Origin: a virus
Direction: 5' to 3' (one strand)
DNA: 64,000 nt
Virus record (IMG/VR): IMGVR_UViG_3300023176_001394
Span: 1-64,000 of that record
Shown here: positions 10,140 through 18,936 of the stretch, piece after piece
How positions within the stretch are numbered: position 1 is the stretch's first letter
Layout of the letters: the number at the start of each line of letters is the position of its first letter
Translations under genes and position numbers: made by a program
The notes under the pieces: generated by a model
The model's input: the letters and a program-made list of their open reading frames with translations, nothing else
Databases searched by the model: none
What the model was told of the DNA's origin: nothing

Positions 10140-12203
10140 ATGGCTTATCAAATACCCTATACAGATCAAACTAAAGGTGTTTTAATTGTTGAAGATAACA
10201 CTATTAACAATGAAACAACTATAAAGTTACCAGGAAGAAATACTAGTAGTTACGGTGTAACTATTGCAGAAAATTTCCTACATTTGTTAGAGAATTTTGC
10301 AAGTGCAACTGAGCCAGCAAGACCTTCAGAAGGACAGTTATGGTATAACAGTACAGTAGGATCTGAACAACTAAAAATTTATGATGGCACAAGTTGGGTA
10401 CCAGCAGGCGGATTGAATAAATCACCATCTGAACCTGATGTTGCATTGTCGCAAACTGGTGATCTTTGGGTAGATACTGATAACCAACAGCTTTATTTGA
10501 ATTCAGGTTCTGGCTGGGTATTAGTAGGACCTAATTTTAGTGATGGTTTAGTTACAGGTGCAACGCCTACTAATCTTGTTGGCACTGATAATGTAACATA
10601 TACAGTTATACAAGTTGAAGTTGCGGCACAACCTGTTGCAATTATAACTAAAGACGGATTCACACCTAAAACAGTTATTCCAGGATTTACTACTCTTAAA
10701 CCTGGTATAAATTTATCAACTAGAGATATATCAGGTACAGGAACTCCAAAATTCATTGGTACTTCTGAAAAAGCAGAATCTTTGATTGTTAACAACAATA
10801 CAGTTTTAGCTGGTAACTTCTTAAGAGGCGACACAACTAGTACAACACTATTTCCTTTGAATGTACAAAACAATACAGGATTAACAGTCGGTACAGATGC
10901 CGCCCTAAACTTTGCAGTTGAAGGACAGGCAGGTATAATACAACACCAAATTGAAGGATCTAATATTGACGTTCGTGTTAGAAATCAAGGATCTACAAAA
11001 ACAGTATTGCGTGTTGATAGTGCATTAAGATTAGGTATAAACAACGAAGCTCCTGACGAAGCACTAGATGTTGTAGGAAATATACAGACAGATTCAGGCG
11101 TATTCATTAACGGAACAACAGAAAGTCAAACTATTAGCACAGGTAGTTTTATTACCAAAGGCGGCGCTGGAATAGCAAAAAATGTTAATGTTGGAGGAGA
11201 TTTAAAAGTAAGTAATCTTACTACGTTAGGTAATACTATACCTGATGGTAACAACACAAGGAATTTAGGTTCAGCAACTTCTAAATGGCAAAATGTTTAT
11301 GCTACAACTTTCGTAGGAAACGTAACAGGTAATGTTAACGGTACAGTATCTGGTACAGCAGGTACAGCAAATAAACTAACATCTGCAAGTACATTTAGAC
11401 TTATTGGTGATATTACAGCAGATGATGTTACATTTGATGGACAAACTGGCGGATCGTTAAAGATATTTGATACAAAACTACGAAATGATTTTATTGGTGA
11501 TCAGGATGAAACATCTGTAACAGAAAGAACAGATGAAATTTTGATCAATAAAAGTACAGGATTGTTTAAAATACAACGTGACGACTTTTTAGCTGCCGTA
11601 CCTAGCTTCTTTGCAGGAATGATTTTACCATATGCAGGCGTTACACCTCCTAACAGTGCATGGTTATTGTGTGACGGAGGAGAACACAGAATTTCTGACT
11701 ATAACAACCCTGGTGAATTGTATGATGTAATTAAATTTTTATATGGAGCAAGAACACTAGAGTCTGTAACAAGTCCTGGAAACACACTAGCAGAAGCAGG
11801 ATTATTTAGAGTACCAGATTTACGAGGCAGATTACCCCTAGGTGCAGACAACATGGGCGGCACAAGTGCTAACAATGTACAAGCAGATTATGCAGATGGT
11901 TTAGGACAAGTTGGCGGAGCAGAAGATAAGTTGCTTATTACTGGAAACTTACCTGATCACAAACACGATTTAAAAGGTGATGGTTCAGAAGGTGCTCAGT
12001 ATTACGCAATTAGAGATATTAGCGGCACACCGAGTGATTCAGATGCAACACCATATGATTCACCAACAGGATCAGGATCAGGACAGGCACTTCCAAACAG
12101 CGGAGGAATTCAAAGTTATCCAGAAGATCAAATTCCGTTTAATGTTATGCCTCCTACAATGACGATCAACTACATCATTTACACAGGGAGGGCGTTAACC
12201 TAA
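10140..12203 (+). CDS. Tail fibre protein with phage tail collar domain
   Basis: A 687-residue fibre. The N-terminal ~130 residues carry the module shared by four proteins here: GRNTSSYG, a LLENFA helix, then GQLWYNS, YDGTSWVPAGG and GWVLVGP. The middle is a repeat-rich shaft (LGSATSKWQNVYATTFVGN, VTGNVNGTVSGTAGTANKL) typical of long fibres. Near residues 490-570 is a tail collar domain: a GMILPYAG start, a WLLCDGG motif and FRVPDLRGRLPLGAD, which match the short-tail-fibre/collar family (PF07484). The C-terminus is Gly/Ser/Pro-rich, as in receptor-binding tips. It has a GAGGGG ribosome site. Its stop overlaps the next start as TAATG, so the next fibre is translationally coupled. Confidence 0.88.
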   Translation: MAYQIPYTDQTKGVLIVEDNTINNETTIKLPGRNTSSYGVTIAENFLHLLENFASATEPARPSEGQLWYNSTVGSEQLKIYDGTSWVPAGGLNKSPSEPDVALSQTGDLWVDTDNQQLYLNSGSGWVLVGPNFSDGLVTGATPTNLVGTDNVTYTVIQVEVAAQPVAIITKDGFTPKTVIPGFTTLKPGINLSTRDISGTGTPKFIGTSEKAESLIVNNNTVLAGNFLRGDTTSTTLFPLNVQNNTGLTVGTDAALNFAVEGQAGIIQHQIEGSNIDVRVRNQGSTKTVLRVDSALRLGINNEAPDEALDVVGNIQTDSGVFINGTTESQTISTGSFITKGGAGIAKNVNVGGDLKVSNLTTLGNTIPDGNNTRNLGSATSKWQNVYATTFVGNVTGNVNGTVSGTAGTANKLTSASTFRLIGDITADDVTFDGQTGGSLKIFDTKLRNDFIGDQDETSVTERTDEILINKSTGLFKIQRDDFLAAVPSFFAGMILPYAGVTPPNSAWLLCDGGEHRISDYNNPGELYDVIKFLYGARTLESVTSPGNTLAEAGLFRVPDLRGRLPLGADNMGGTSANNVQADYADGLGQVGGAEDKLLITGNLPDHKHDLKGDGSEGAQYYAIRDISGTPSDSDATPYDSPTGSGSGQALPNSGGIQSYPEDQIPFNVMPPTMTINYIIYTGRALT

Positions 12204-14059
12204 TGAGTTACAAATTAAATAAAACTGATGGCGAATTACTAGTAGAACTAGCAGACGGACAGATAGATACTACTACAACTGATGTAACTCTTATTGGTAG
12301 AAATTTTAAAGGGTTCGGTGAAGCAGTAAACGAAAACTTTATTAAAATTCTAGAAAATTTTGCATCAACCGGTGCGCCTAGCAATCCATTAGTAGGACAG
12401 CTTTGGTATGATACAAGTTCGCAAAGACTTAGACTATATGATGGTACTAGTTTTAGAACTTCGGGAGGACCGATTGTATCTGCTACTAGACCAGACATGG
12501 TTGCAGGCGATATATGGATAGACAACGCAAATAACAAAATGTATTTCTTTGACGGAACTGATCTTGTTCTAGTAGGACCAGATTATGATTCAGGCCAAGG
12601 GCAAACAGGATTTGAAGTTGTTTCTGTCATTGATATTTCTGCCAGAGAGCGTGTTGTTCTTAAAATTTGGATAGGCGGAACATTATTTGGTGTTATAACC
12701 AAAGAAGAATTTAGATTAAGCGGTACAAACAAAATGCCTGGATACCCCGATGATCCTGACGATGTTGTTTTTCCTGCAAGACAGTTATTTTTAAAAGGAT
12801 TTAATTTAGTAGACTCTACGTTCTTTTATCAAGGAACTGCGGCAAAATCACGTTCACTTGTTGATGTTCAGGGTAATGCATTTACTAGTGCAGACTTTTT
12901 ACCAACTACAGAAAATGGTGAAACAACCGGTAGTATTATTATTAGAAATCCAGCAGGTTTAGGTATTGCACTTGAGGAAGAAGAATATGCAACTCTTAAA
13001 GTTATAGGAACTACAACTTCTTTAGAAACGCAACAAAAAGAAACTGCTATAACAATTAGAACTAGAACATCAAACAGATTCGAAAATGCATTTTATGCAG
13101 ATGGTGCAACTAGTAGGGTAGGTATCTATAGAGATGATCCCGAGTATACTTTAGATGTTGACGGAACATTTAGATCAACTGGCGATGCAATAATTGATGG
13201 AAATTTAACTGTAAACGGTAACACAACGTATATTAACATTGATAATTTACAAATTGCAGACATCAACATAGAACTAGGAGTAGTAGAAGGCGGTACACCG
13301 GGCACTGATGCTCAAATCGACGGTGCCGGCGTTATTATGAAATCTACTGATGGTGATAAATCAATTACTTTTGATAATGCTACTCAAAGTTTTGATCTAA
13401 CAGAAACTATAAACATACCGCTAGGAAAAGATTATAGGATTGAGGATCAATTAGTTTTAAGTAGAACTACACTGGGGTCTACAGTTACTACTGCTAATGG
13501 ATTAACTAGTATAGGCACACTTGTAGAGCTTGACGTAGACAACGTTAATATTGATGGAAGCACAATTACAGTAAGCACACCGTTAAACATAAATGCTTCA
13601 GGCGATATTTCTGTAACAAATAGTAAAATTACAAATCTAGCAAATCCTACAAATGCACAAGACGCTACAACAAAAACATATGTTGACACTCAATTAAGAA
13701 GTCAAAATTTTGCACTATCAATTGATATTACTGGATTGACTGTACCGTCAGTAGCTAATCCTTATACAGATGTAAGAGATATTTTAGAAGACATTGCAAC
13801 GGCAGCTAATTTCGAAGATGGCGTCGAAGCAAGAATACATTGTACTTCTTATTCTAATGTTAACGTTACTGGTATTGACGTTCAAGGGGCAATGAACAAG
13901 AGTTACATTAGTGTCATGGCAGATGACAGTTCTGCTGTATCAGTAGTTGAAGATGTTAACTTTGATCCTGTTGCAGGATCTGCATCTTTTGTGCCTGACA
14001 GAAGTAATATGTTATTTAGAACAAGCGGAGGTACATGGGTTTGGGTAAGCACTACGTAG
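12203..14059 (+). CDS. Tail fibre protein, shared N-terminal module
   Basis: A 618-residue fibre paralogue. The N-terminus repeats the family pattern (GRNFKGFGEAVNENFIKIL, GQLWYDTSSQRLRLYDGTSF, then WIDNANNKMYFFDGTDLVLV). The central part is beta-rich with a DGNLTVNGNTTYINIDNLQI shaft-like repeat, and near residue 490 there is an NPTNAQDATTKTYVDTQL segment. That ATKxYVD signature recurs in many phage fibres, often before the C-terminal tip. The last ~110 residues are unlike those of its neighbours, consistent with a variable tip. The start overlaps the previous stop (TAATG). A structural role is well supported; receptor specificity cannot be read. Confidence 0.82.
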   Translation: MSYKLNKTDGELLVELADGQIDTTTTDVTLIGRNFKGFGEAVNENFIKILENFASTGAPSNPLVGQLWYDTSSQRLRLYDGTSFRTSGGPIVSATRPDMVAGDIWIDNANNKMYFFDGTDLVLVGPDYDSGQGQTGFEVVSVIDISARERVVLKIWIGGTLFGVITKEEFRLSGTNKMPGYPDDPDDVVFPARQLFLKGFNLVDSTFFYQGTAAKSRSLVDVQGNAFTSADFLPTTENGETTGSIIIRNPAGLGIALEEEEYATLKVIGTTTSLETQQKETAITIRTRTSNRFENAFYADGATSRVGIYRDDPEYTLDVDGTFRSTGDAIIDGNLTVNGNTTYINIDNLQIADINIELGVVEGGTPGTDAQIDGAGVIMKSTDGDKSITFDNATQSFDLTETINIPLGKDYRIEDQLVLSRTTLGSTVTTANGLTSIGTLVELDVDNVNIDGSTITVSTPLNINASGDISVTNSKITNLANPTNAQDATTKTYVDTQLRSQNFALSIDITGLTVPSVANPYTDVRDILEDIATAANFEDGVEARIHCTSYSNVNVTGIDVQGAMNKSYISVMADDSSAVSVVEDVNFDPVAGSASFVPDRSNMLFRTSGGTWVWVSTT

Positions 14060-14063
14060 ATCC

Positions 14064-14071
14064 GATAAATA
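14064..14071 (+). promoter_or_regulatory. T4-type late promoter box GATAAATA
   Basis: GATAAATA lies 21 bases before the ATG of the fibre gene at 14093, in a 33-base intergenic gap. Its position and sequence match the other late boxes in the structural block. Confidence 0.7.
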
Positions 14072-14092
14072 CCAATATAGATAGGGTTAGGC

Positions 14093-15904
14093 ATGTCGTA
14101 TTCAATTAATAGATTTGATAGAACACTTCTAGCAGTTATAGAAGATGGTACAATAGATAGAACTACTGAACTACAGTTCATTGGTAAAAACTTTGCCGGT
14201 TATGGCGAAATACAAAACGAAAATTTCTTATACTTACTAGAAAATTTTGCAGGAGGCAATCCTCCTAGCAAACCTTTAAGCGGTCAGCTTTGGTACGATA
14301 GCGGTTCTAAAAAAATTAAAGTTTACGATAATAGTATATGGAGAACATTGGGTGTTACCCAAGTATCTGACACTGCACCAACTAATTTGCAAGAAGGTTA
14401 TGCATGGTGGGATTCGGATAAAAAGCAATGGTATGCTTATAACGGTACAGCGTTAGAGCTAATAGGACCAGAAAAGGCAGGACCAAACACTACACGTATG
14501 GTAAGTGCTTTAGTATTAGATACAATAGGCACAGAACATGCAATTATAAAAGCAGTAGTTGACGATGTAGTAATGTTTGTTATAAGCGATGATGAATTCA
14601 CGTTAAATGCTTCTAATCCTATTACTGGTTACACAATTATTAGAAAAGGTATAACACTTGCTGATTCACAATCTGCAGATGGAATAACTGATCCTGCTGA
14701 AACTTGGTTTTGGGGAACAGCAACAAATGCTGAATTGTTAGACGGATTAAATAACACACAATTTTTAAGAAGTGATCAAAACACTGCTCTAACCGGAGAA
14801 TTTACATTATCTACTTCTGGCACTGGAATAAATTGGGTAGCAGGTGACATATACATTAAAGGTTATGATGCTGAACAAAAATTAGTTTTACAAAACAGAA
14901 GTACAGATAATACAATATTTTTAGCAGGTAACACAGAAACTTTAAAAATTAATCCAAGTGCTAATACATTAGGATTAACTTATCTTGGAAATACTATTTG
15001 GCACAGCGGTAATCACGGATCTGGATCTGGATTAGATGCAGATACTTTAGATGGTTACAATCATACTGATTTTCTTAAAGTAAGTGCAAAGGCAGTAGAT
15101 TCAGAACTATTAGATGGTATAGATTCTACACAGTTCTTAAGAAGCGACGAAGATGATGTCCTTAATGGAAAATTAACAGTAAATGAATTGTATATTAATG
15201 CAGGCGAAGGTTTTGAATTTAAGAACGGCGGTGCAAGAACATCACTGAGCGGAACTGTAAACAATGACAGTAGAATCATAAACCTTAGAGATGGCAATCC
15301 TGCAACTGACGGAGCATTGTTTATTACAGCTGATAGTGTTAGTCCGGGTGATGCTCTTACAGAATTATTGTATATCGACACAGCTAAGTTTGAATGGAAG
15401 GGCAATGAAATATGGCATGCCGGTAATGACGGCCCTGGTTCAGGTTTAAACGCAGATACACTGGATGGATTACAAGCAGTAGATTTTTTAGAAGTAGACG
15501 GTAAAGCAGTAGCGGCAGACTTTGCAGACGAAGCCGCGTTAGCTAGAGATTCAAATACAGTCGGCGGCGTTGCACAAACTCAGTTTTATAGAAAAACTGG
15601 TGGCGCAGTTAGCGGCTACATTACTTTACATGCTGATCCTACAAGTGACATGCATGCCGCTACAAAACAATATGTAGACGATTTAGTTGCACAAAGTGAT
15701 CCGCTTTGGGCAGGCGCTACAACATTCAGTAATGTAAAAGCAACTTATGCAAACTATCCTAATGGTACTAGAGTTTCATTTTGGGAAGAAAGAAACTACA
15801 CAAGACCTGCAAACTCTAATGGTGGTAGTGTAAGTATAAGTGATAGATATAGACGTACAGTCAAAAAGACTGGTGCAAATACTTGGACTAACATCGGAGG
15901 TTAA
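14093..15904 (+). CDS. Tail fibre protein with repeated DADTLDG motifs
   Basis: A 603-residue fibre paralogue with the shared N-terminal module (GKNFAGYGEIQNENFLYLL, GQLWYDSGSKKIKVYD, then WWDSDKKQWYAYNGTALELI). The middle and C-terminal parts carry repeats of the form IWHxGNxGxGSGLxADTLDG and LLDGxxxTQFLRSD, well known from phage fibre shafts. A SDMHAATKQYVDDL segment near residue 525 precedes a short C-terminal tip rich in Arg and aromatic residues. It is preceded by a late promoter box. It is followed 2 bases after its stop by an unknown gene and a 2OG oxygenase. Fibre role is confident; which receptor is unknown. Confidence 0.85.
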   Translation: MSYSINRFDRTLLAVIEDGTIDRTTELQFIGKNFAGYGEIQNENFLYLLENFAGGNPPSKPLSGQLWYDSGSKKIKVYDNSIWRTLGVTQVSDTAPTNLQEGYAWWDSDKKQWYAYNGTALELIGPEKAGPNTTRMVSALVLDTIGTEHAIIKAVVDDVVMFVISDDEFTLNASNPITGYTIIRKGITLADSQSADGITDPAETWFWGTATNAELLDGLNNTQFLRSDQNTALTGEFTLSTSGTGINWVAGDIYIKGYDAEQKLVLQNRSTDNTIFLAGNTETLKINPSANTLGLTYLGNTIWHSGNHGSGSGLDADTLDGYNHTDFLKVSAKAVDSELLDGIDSTQFLRSDEDDVLNGKLTVNELYINAGEGFEFKNGGARTSLSGTVNNDSRIINLRDGNPATDGALFITADSVSPGDALTELLYIDTAKFEWKGNEIWHAGNDGPGSGLNADTLDGLQAVDFLEVDGKAVAADFADEAALARDSNTVGGVAQTQFYRKTGGAVSGYITLHADPTSDMHAATKQYVDDLVAQSDPLWAGATTFSNVKATYANYPNGTRVSFWEERNYTRPANSNGGSVSISDRYRRTVKKTGANTWTNIGG

Positions 15905-15906
15905 TT

Positions 15907-16425
15907 ATGACAGAAATAACAAGAATTACAGCGTTAGCCCAATTTAATAAGTTAAACAATATGTTTACAATGGTGTTAGGAACTGTCCCAGACATGTCCT
16001 TGTTAAATCATGACTATTACCTTTACAAAGAAATAGAAATTGATATTGACAACGAAACAGTTGTAGGAACATACGATAATTTTTCTATAGTAAATATACA
16101 CGAGCAACCTTTAGAAATAAACGAAGATATGCTCAATGAACTTGCTAGGAATAAAATTGTAAAAGAATATCCAATAGAAAAGCAATTAACAATAATTGGC
16201 AATACAATAGAGCGTTTAGCCGATGCGGCAGGCGTTGATTCAACTGATATAAAAATTATGAATGATTATATCAACGAAATAAAAAGAGCCAATGCAATAC
16301 GCAAACAATTCTATGCTAACAGTACAGAATACAATTATAAGAGTACTGAAGAATTAGATGAAATGATTGCTACAAAATATGAAGGTAGTATACAGGCTTA
16401 TGAAGGACAATTTAGTGATTTATGA
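15907..16425 (+). CDS. Unknown protein between fibre genes (172 aa)
   Basis: A 172-residue acidic protein, strand-rich at first and helical in the second half (from about residue 70). No known domain is recognised. It begins 2 bases after the preceding fibre gene and overlaps the 2OG oxygenase gene by 26 bases, so it is part of the fibre transcription unit. Size, charge and position would suit a fibre chaperone or assembly factor, but this is inference from context only. No catalytic motif is evident. Confidence 0.6.
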   Translation: MTEITRITALAQFNKLNNMFTMVLGTVPDMSLLNHDYYLYKEIEIDIDNETVVGTYDNFSIVNIHEQPLEINEDMLNELARNKIVKEYPIEKQLTIIGNTIERLADAAGVDSTDIKIMNDYINEIKRANAIRKQFYANSTEYNYKSTEELDEMIATKYEGSIQAYEGQFSDL

Positions 16426-16879
16426 GGTTTTTGATAAAGACACAGTAGAATCTGTCTATAAACTCATTGAATCTATCGAAGAGCCTAGGTGGATTAGAAG
16501 AACTAAATTACAGCCGGGTAGAGCTATTAATAATTCTACATGTGCTTACGATTATTGTAACCATATGCAAATGAAAAAAGAAATGAAGGAACAATTAAAA
16601 GAAATTGCTCCTGTATACGAAGATTTTAAGTTAGCTGATTTAGCAGTTAACAGATATAAAATAGGAGATTATATAGGCCAGCACAAAGACAAACACGATT
16701 TTAGAAGAAACTTAGTTATAAGTTTACAAGAAAGCGGAGATGGTCTATATATTGACGAGGAAGATAAATTTGTAGAAGACAAAATAGGACAAGGAGTGCT
16801 TATTGAAGGGATAGGACCTATACATTCTGTTCCTCCTGCTAAAAAATTAAGATACTCTTTAGTTTATTTGTACGAGTGA
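16400..16879 (+). CDS. 2OG-Fe(II) oxygenase, prolyl-4-hydroxylase-like
   Basis: About 159 residues. The double-stranded beta-helix signature is clear: a YKIGDYIGQHKDKHDF segment provides His95-x-Asp97, His142 lies in GPIHSV, and Arg151 in LRYSLVYLY is placed to bind 2-oxoglutarate. This is the HxD...H...R set of Fe(II)/2OG dioxygenases of the prolyl hydroxylase type. I chose the ATG at 16400 because the frame extended to 16367 would overlap the upstream gene by 59 bases; a GAAGG sequence lies about 14 bases upstream. Lying between fibre genes in the late block, it could hydroxylate a virion protein; that is inference. Confidence 0.78.
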   Translation: MKDNLVIYEVFDKDTVESVYKLIESIEEPRWIRRTKLQPGRAINNSTCAYDYCNHMQMKKEMKEQLKEIAPVYEDFKLADLAVNRYKIGDYIGQHKDKHDFRRNLVISLQESGDGLYIDEEDKFVEDKIGQGVLIEGIGPIHSVPPAKKLRYSLVYLYE

Positions 16880-16886
16880 GAAAAAT

Positions 16887-17345
16887 ATGCATGAAACACT
16901 AGAACAATTAGATAATGCTACTGTAGATTCTTTAATTAATATTAAAGCTGATGTTGCATTTTCTTCTAACAATGTAAGAATAGGCACTAACGGCTTAGAC
17001 AAGTTAAGTGTATACAGTACATCAAAATGGCATGACTGGTCATTAGAACAAAGGAATAATTTTAAAACTTTGTTAAATGATCATATGTCTACTGCAATAG
17101 TTGGTTGGTTTTTAGAATTTCCAGGAAATACAGGATTTTTAGATGAAATGGACTATTGGGTAGATAAGCCAGACTCGGGAACTGTTGTAGCATATTCTTT
17201 AGTAAACAACAATTCAATTACAGTTGCAGGACAAACAGTAACTTTGCAAAAAGGCGAAGGTATAAAATTTAGTCTAAAACAAATACACAAAGTTGACATA
17301 GCAAGTAGTACAAGAAGCTGGGCTTGTTTGATGCAATTACAATAA
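16887..17345 (+). CDS. Unknown protein, possibly cupin-like (152 aa)
   Basis: A 152-residue protein starting 7 bases after the 2OG oxygenase. The N-terminal half is helical; the C-terminal half is strand-rich with TVVAYSLVNNNSITV and a GEGIKFSLKQIHKV segment, reminiscent of a small cupin or jelly-roll fold. A full metal-binding histidine set is not visible, so an enzymatic role is not supported. It is the last gene before a late box and a new fibre gene. A structural or fibre-modifying partner of the neighbouring oxygenase is possible but unproven. Confidence 0.55.
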   Translation: MHETLEQLDNATVDSLINIKADVAFSSNNVRIGTNGLDKLSVYSTSKWHDWSLEQRNNFKTLLNDHMSTAIVGWFLEFPGNTGFLDEMDYWVDKPDSGTVVAYSLVNNNSITVAGQTVTLQKGEGIKFSLKQIHKVDIASSTRSWACLMQLQ

Positions 17346-17357
17346 ATTGAAAATAGG

Positions 17358-17365
17358 AATAAATA
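17358..17365 (+). promoter_or_regulatory. T4-type late promoter box AATAAATA
   Basis: AATAAATA, preceded by G, fits NATAAATA and lies 25 bases upstream of the fibre ATG at 17391, just after the stop of the preceding gene. Confidence 0.6.
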
Positions 17366-17390
17366 CAGTAGTTAATAGGAATCGAACAAC

Positions 17391-18905
17391 ATGGCTTACC
17401 AAATAGATAGATATAATAAAACATTACTCACTGTAGTTGAAGACGGTACTATCGATCAAACTACCGATTTGAATTTTGTCGGTAAAAACTACGCAGGGTA
17501 TGGTGAAATACACAATGAAAACTTTTTATTCCTACTAGAAAACTTTGCAGGAGCAAATCCTCCTCCTAGAGCAATAAGTGGACAAATTTGGTTCGATTCT
17601 TCCCTAGCTAAATTAAAGTTTTTTGATGGTTCAAAATGGCGAACAACAGGTGGCGCAGAAACTACAGGTACTGCTCCTGCTGGTCTAACAGAAGGCGATT
17701 TTTGGTGGGATACAACTAACGAACAGCTATATGCTTATAATGGAACAGATTGGGTTTTAATTGGACCTCAGGATGCTGGCGAAGGCGTTACACAGATGCA
17801 ATCACGTTCAATACGTGACAACTTAGGAGTTTCGCACAGTATTATTACTTCTGTAGTTAATGATACAGTAGTACATATTATATCTAATGATGCATTTACT
17901 ATTGATAATACAGATGCTGAAAATGTAATTCCAGGTTTTGACATTGTAAAAAGAGGTATTACTTTAGTTAATACTCAAGCATCGACTGGCGGAACAACAA
18001 CCTCAGAACATATCTTTTGGGGTACATCATCAAATGCGTTAAAATTAAATGGCATAGATGCAAGTCAATATGTAACATCTATTGTAGGACAGGCTACTAT
18101 CTTTGAAAATGTAGTTCAGTTTAAAGACGATGGTTTTACTGTAGGTGATTCTAACGACTTACAAGTTTTTGTACCTACAGGAACTGACAACAAAATAGCA
18201 ATAGCAAACACAATTGGTAATTCAATATTTTTATCAGCTAAGCCAGCCGCAGGAACACTTAAAAATACTGTAAGAATTACACCAGATGCACTTCTTCCAG
18301 GTGTTACAAACATAGAAGAAACAGACGAAAACGCATATGTAAGCGAAACAGTTGCTATTGGTAGTGCAAACTTCCCATTTAATGAAATATTTGCAAATAA
18401 TTTTACTGGACTTGCAGAAAAATCTACAGCATTAGTTGTAAATGGTAATAATAGACAAGGCGATATAGAAGCAAATGCGAATACTATTGCTGTAAGAGAT
18501 AATTCGGGTGACTTAAAAGCAAACCTATTTATTGGTACAGCACTAACTGCTCGTTATGCTGACTTAGCAGAAAAATATTTAACAGATCAAGAATACCCCG
18601 TAGGCACAGCAATGTGTGTTGGCGGCAAACAAGAAGCTACAGCGGCTGGTACTAGTTGTATGTGCATAGGAGTTATTTCAGATAAGCCTGCTTATTTGAT
18701 GAATGCAGAAGCCGAAGGTCAAATTTTAGGACTAAAAGGTCGTGTTCCGGTGCGTGTTAGTGGACCAGTATCTAAAGGACAACCAGTATATGCCTGGCAA
18801 GACGGTGTATGCACAACTATTGCGTCAACAGGATTAGTTGGTATTGCTCTAGAATCTAGTAATGAGGAATCAGAAAAATTAATAGAGTGCGTTTTAAAGG
18901 TATAA
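17391..18905 (+). CDS. Tail fibre protein with distinct C-terminal domain
   Basis: A 504-residue fibre paralogue. The shared N-terminal module is present (GKNYAGYGEIHNENFLFLL, GQIWFDSSLAKLKFFDGSKW, then WWDTTNEQLYAYNGTDWVLI). The C-terminal ~125 residues form a separate domain beginning YADLAEKYLTDQEYPVGT and containing GLKGRVPVRVSGPVSKGQPV and STGLVGIAL. I recall this kind of domain at the ends of marine phage fibres; it resembles self-processing or trimer-capping tips, but no catalytic residues can be assigned. A late box and an AGGA site precede it. It is the fourth member of the N-terminal family in this block. Confidence 0.83.
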   Translation: MAYQIDRYNKTLLTVVEDGTIDQTTDLNFVGKNYAGYGEIHNENFLFLLENFAGANPPPRAISGQIWFDSSLAKLKFFDGSKWRTTGGAETTGTAPAGLTEGDFWWDTTNEQLYAYNGTDWVLIGPQDAGEGVTQMQSRSIRDNLGVSHSIITSVVNDTVVHIISNDAFTIDNTDAENVIPGFDIVKRGITLVNTQASTGGTTTSEHIFWGTSSNALKLNGIDASQYVTSIVGQATIFENVVQFKDDGFTVGDSNDLQVFVPTGTDNKIAIANTIGNSIFLSAKPAAGTLKNTVRITPDALLPGVTNIEETDENAYVSETVAIGSANFPFNEIFANNFTGLAEKSTALVVNGNNRQGDIEANANTIAVRDNSGDLKANLFIGTALTARYADLAEKYLTDQEYPVGTAMCVGGKQEATAAGTSCMCIGVISDKPAYLMNAEAEGQILGLKGRVPVRVSGPVSKGQPVYAWQDGVCTTIASTGLVGIALESSNEESEKLIECVLKV

Positions 18906-18908
18906 ATA
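18901..18908 (+). promoter_or_regulatory. T4-type late promoter box TATAAATA
   Basis: TATAAATA is the exact T4 late consensus. It overlaps the stop codon region of the preceding fibre gene and lies 28 bases before the ATG at 18937, which has AAGGA upstream. Confidence 0.75.
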
Positions 18909-18936
18909 ACTACGTACTTAATAAGGAACATAAGAT

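Noticed and set aside
11977-12162. 61-residue frame within the collar-domain fibre gene
   Set aside because: It is a shifted reading of the Gly/Ser-rich fibre tip without its own ribosome site.
16367-16399. Longer start for the 2OG oxygenase
   Set aside because: It extends the overlap with the upstream gene without a ribosome site; the domain does not need those residues.
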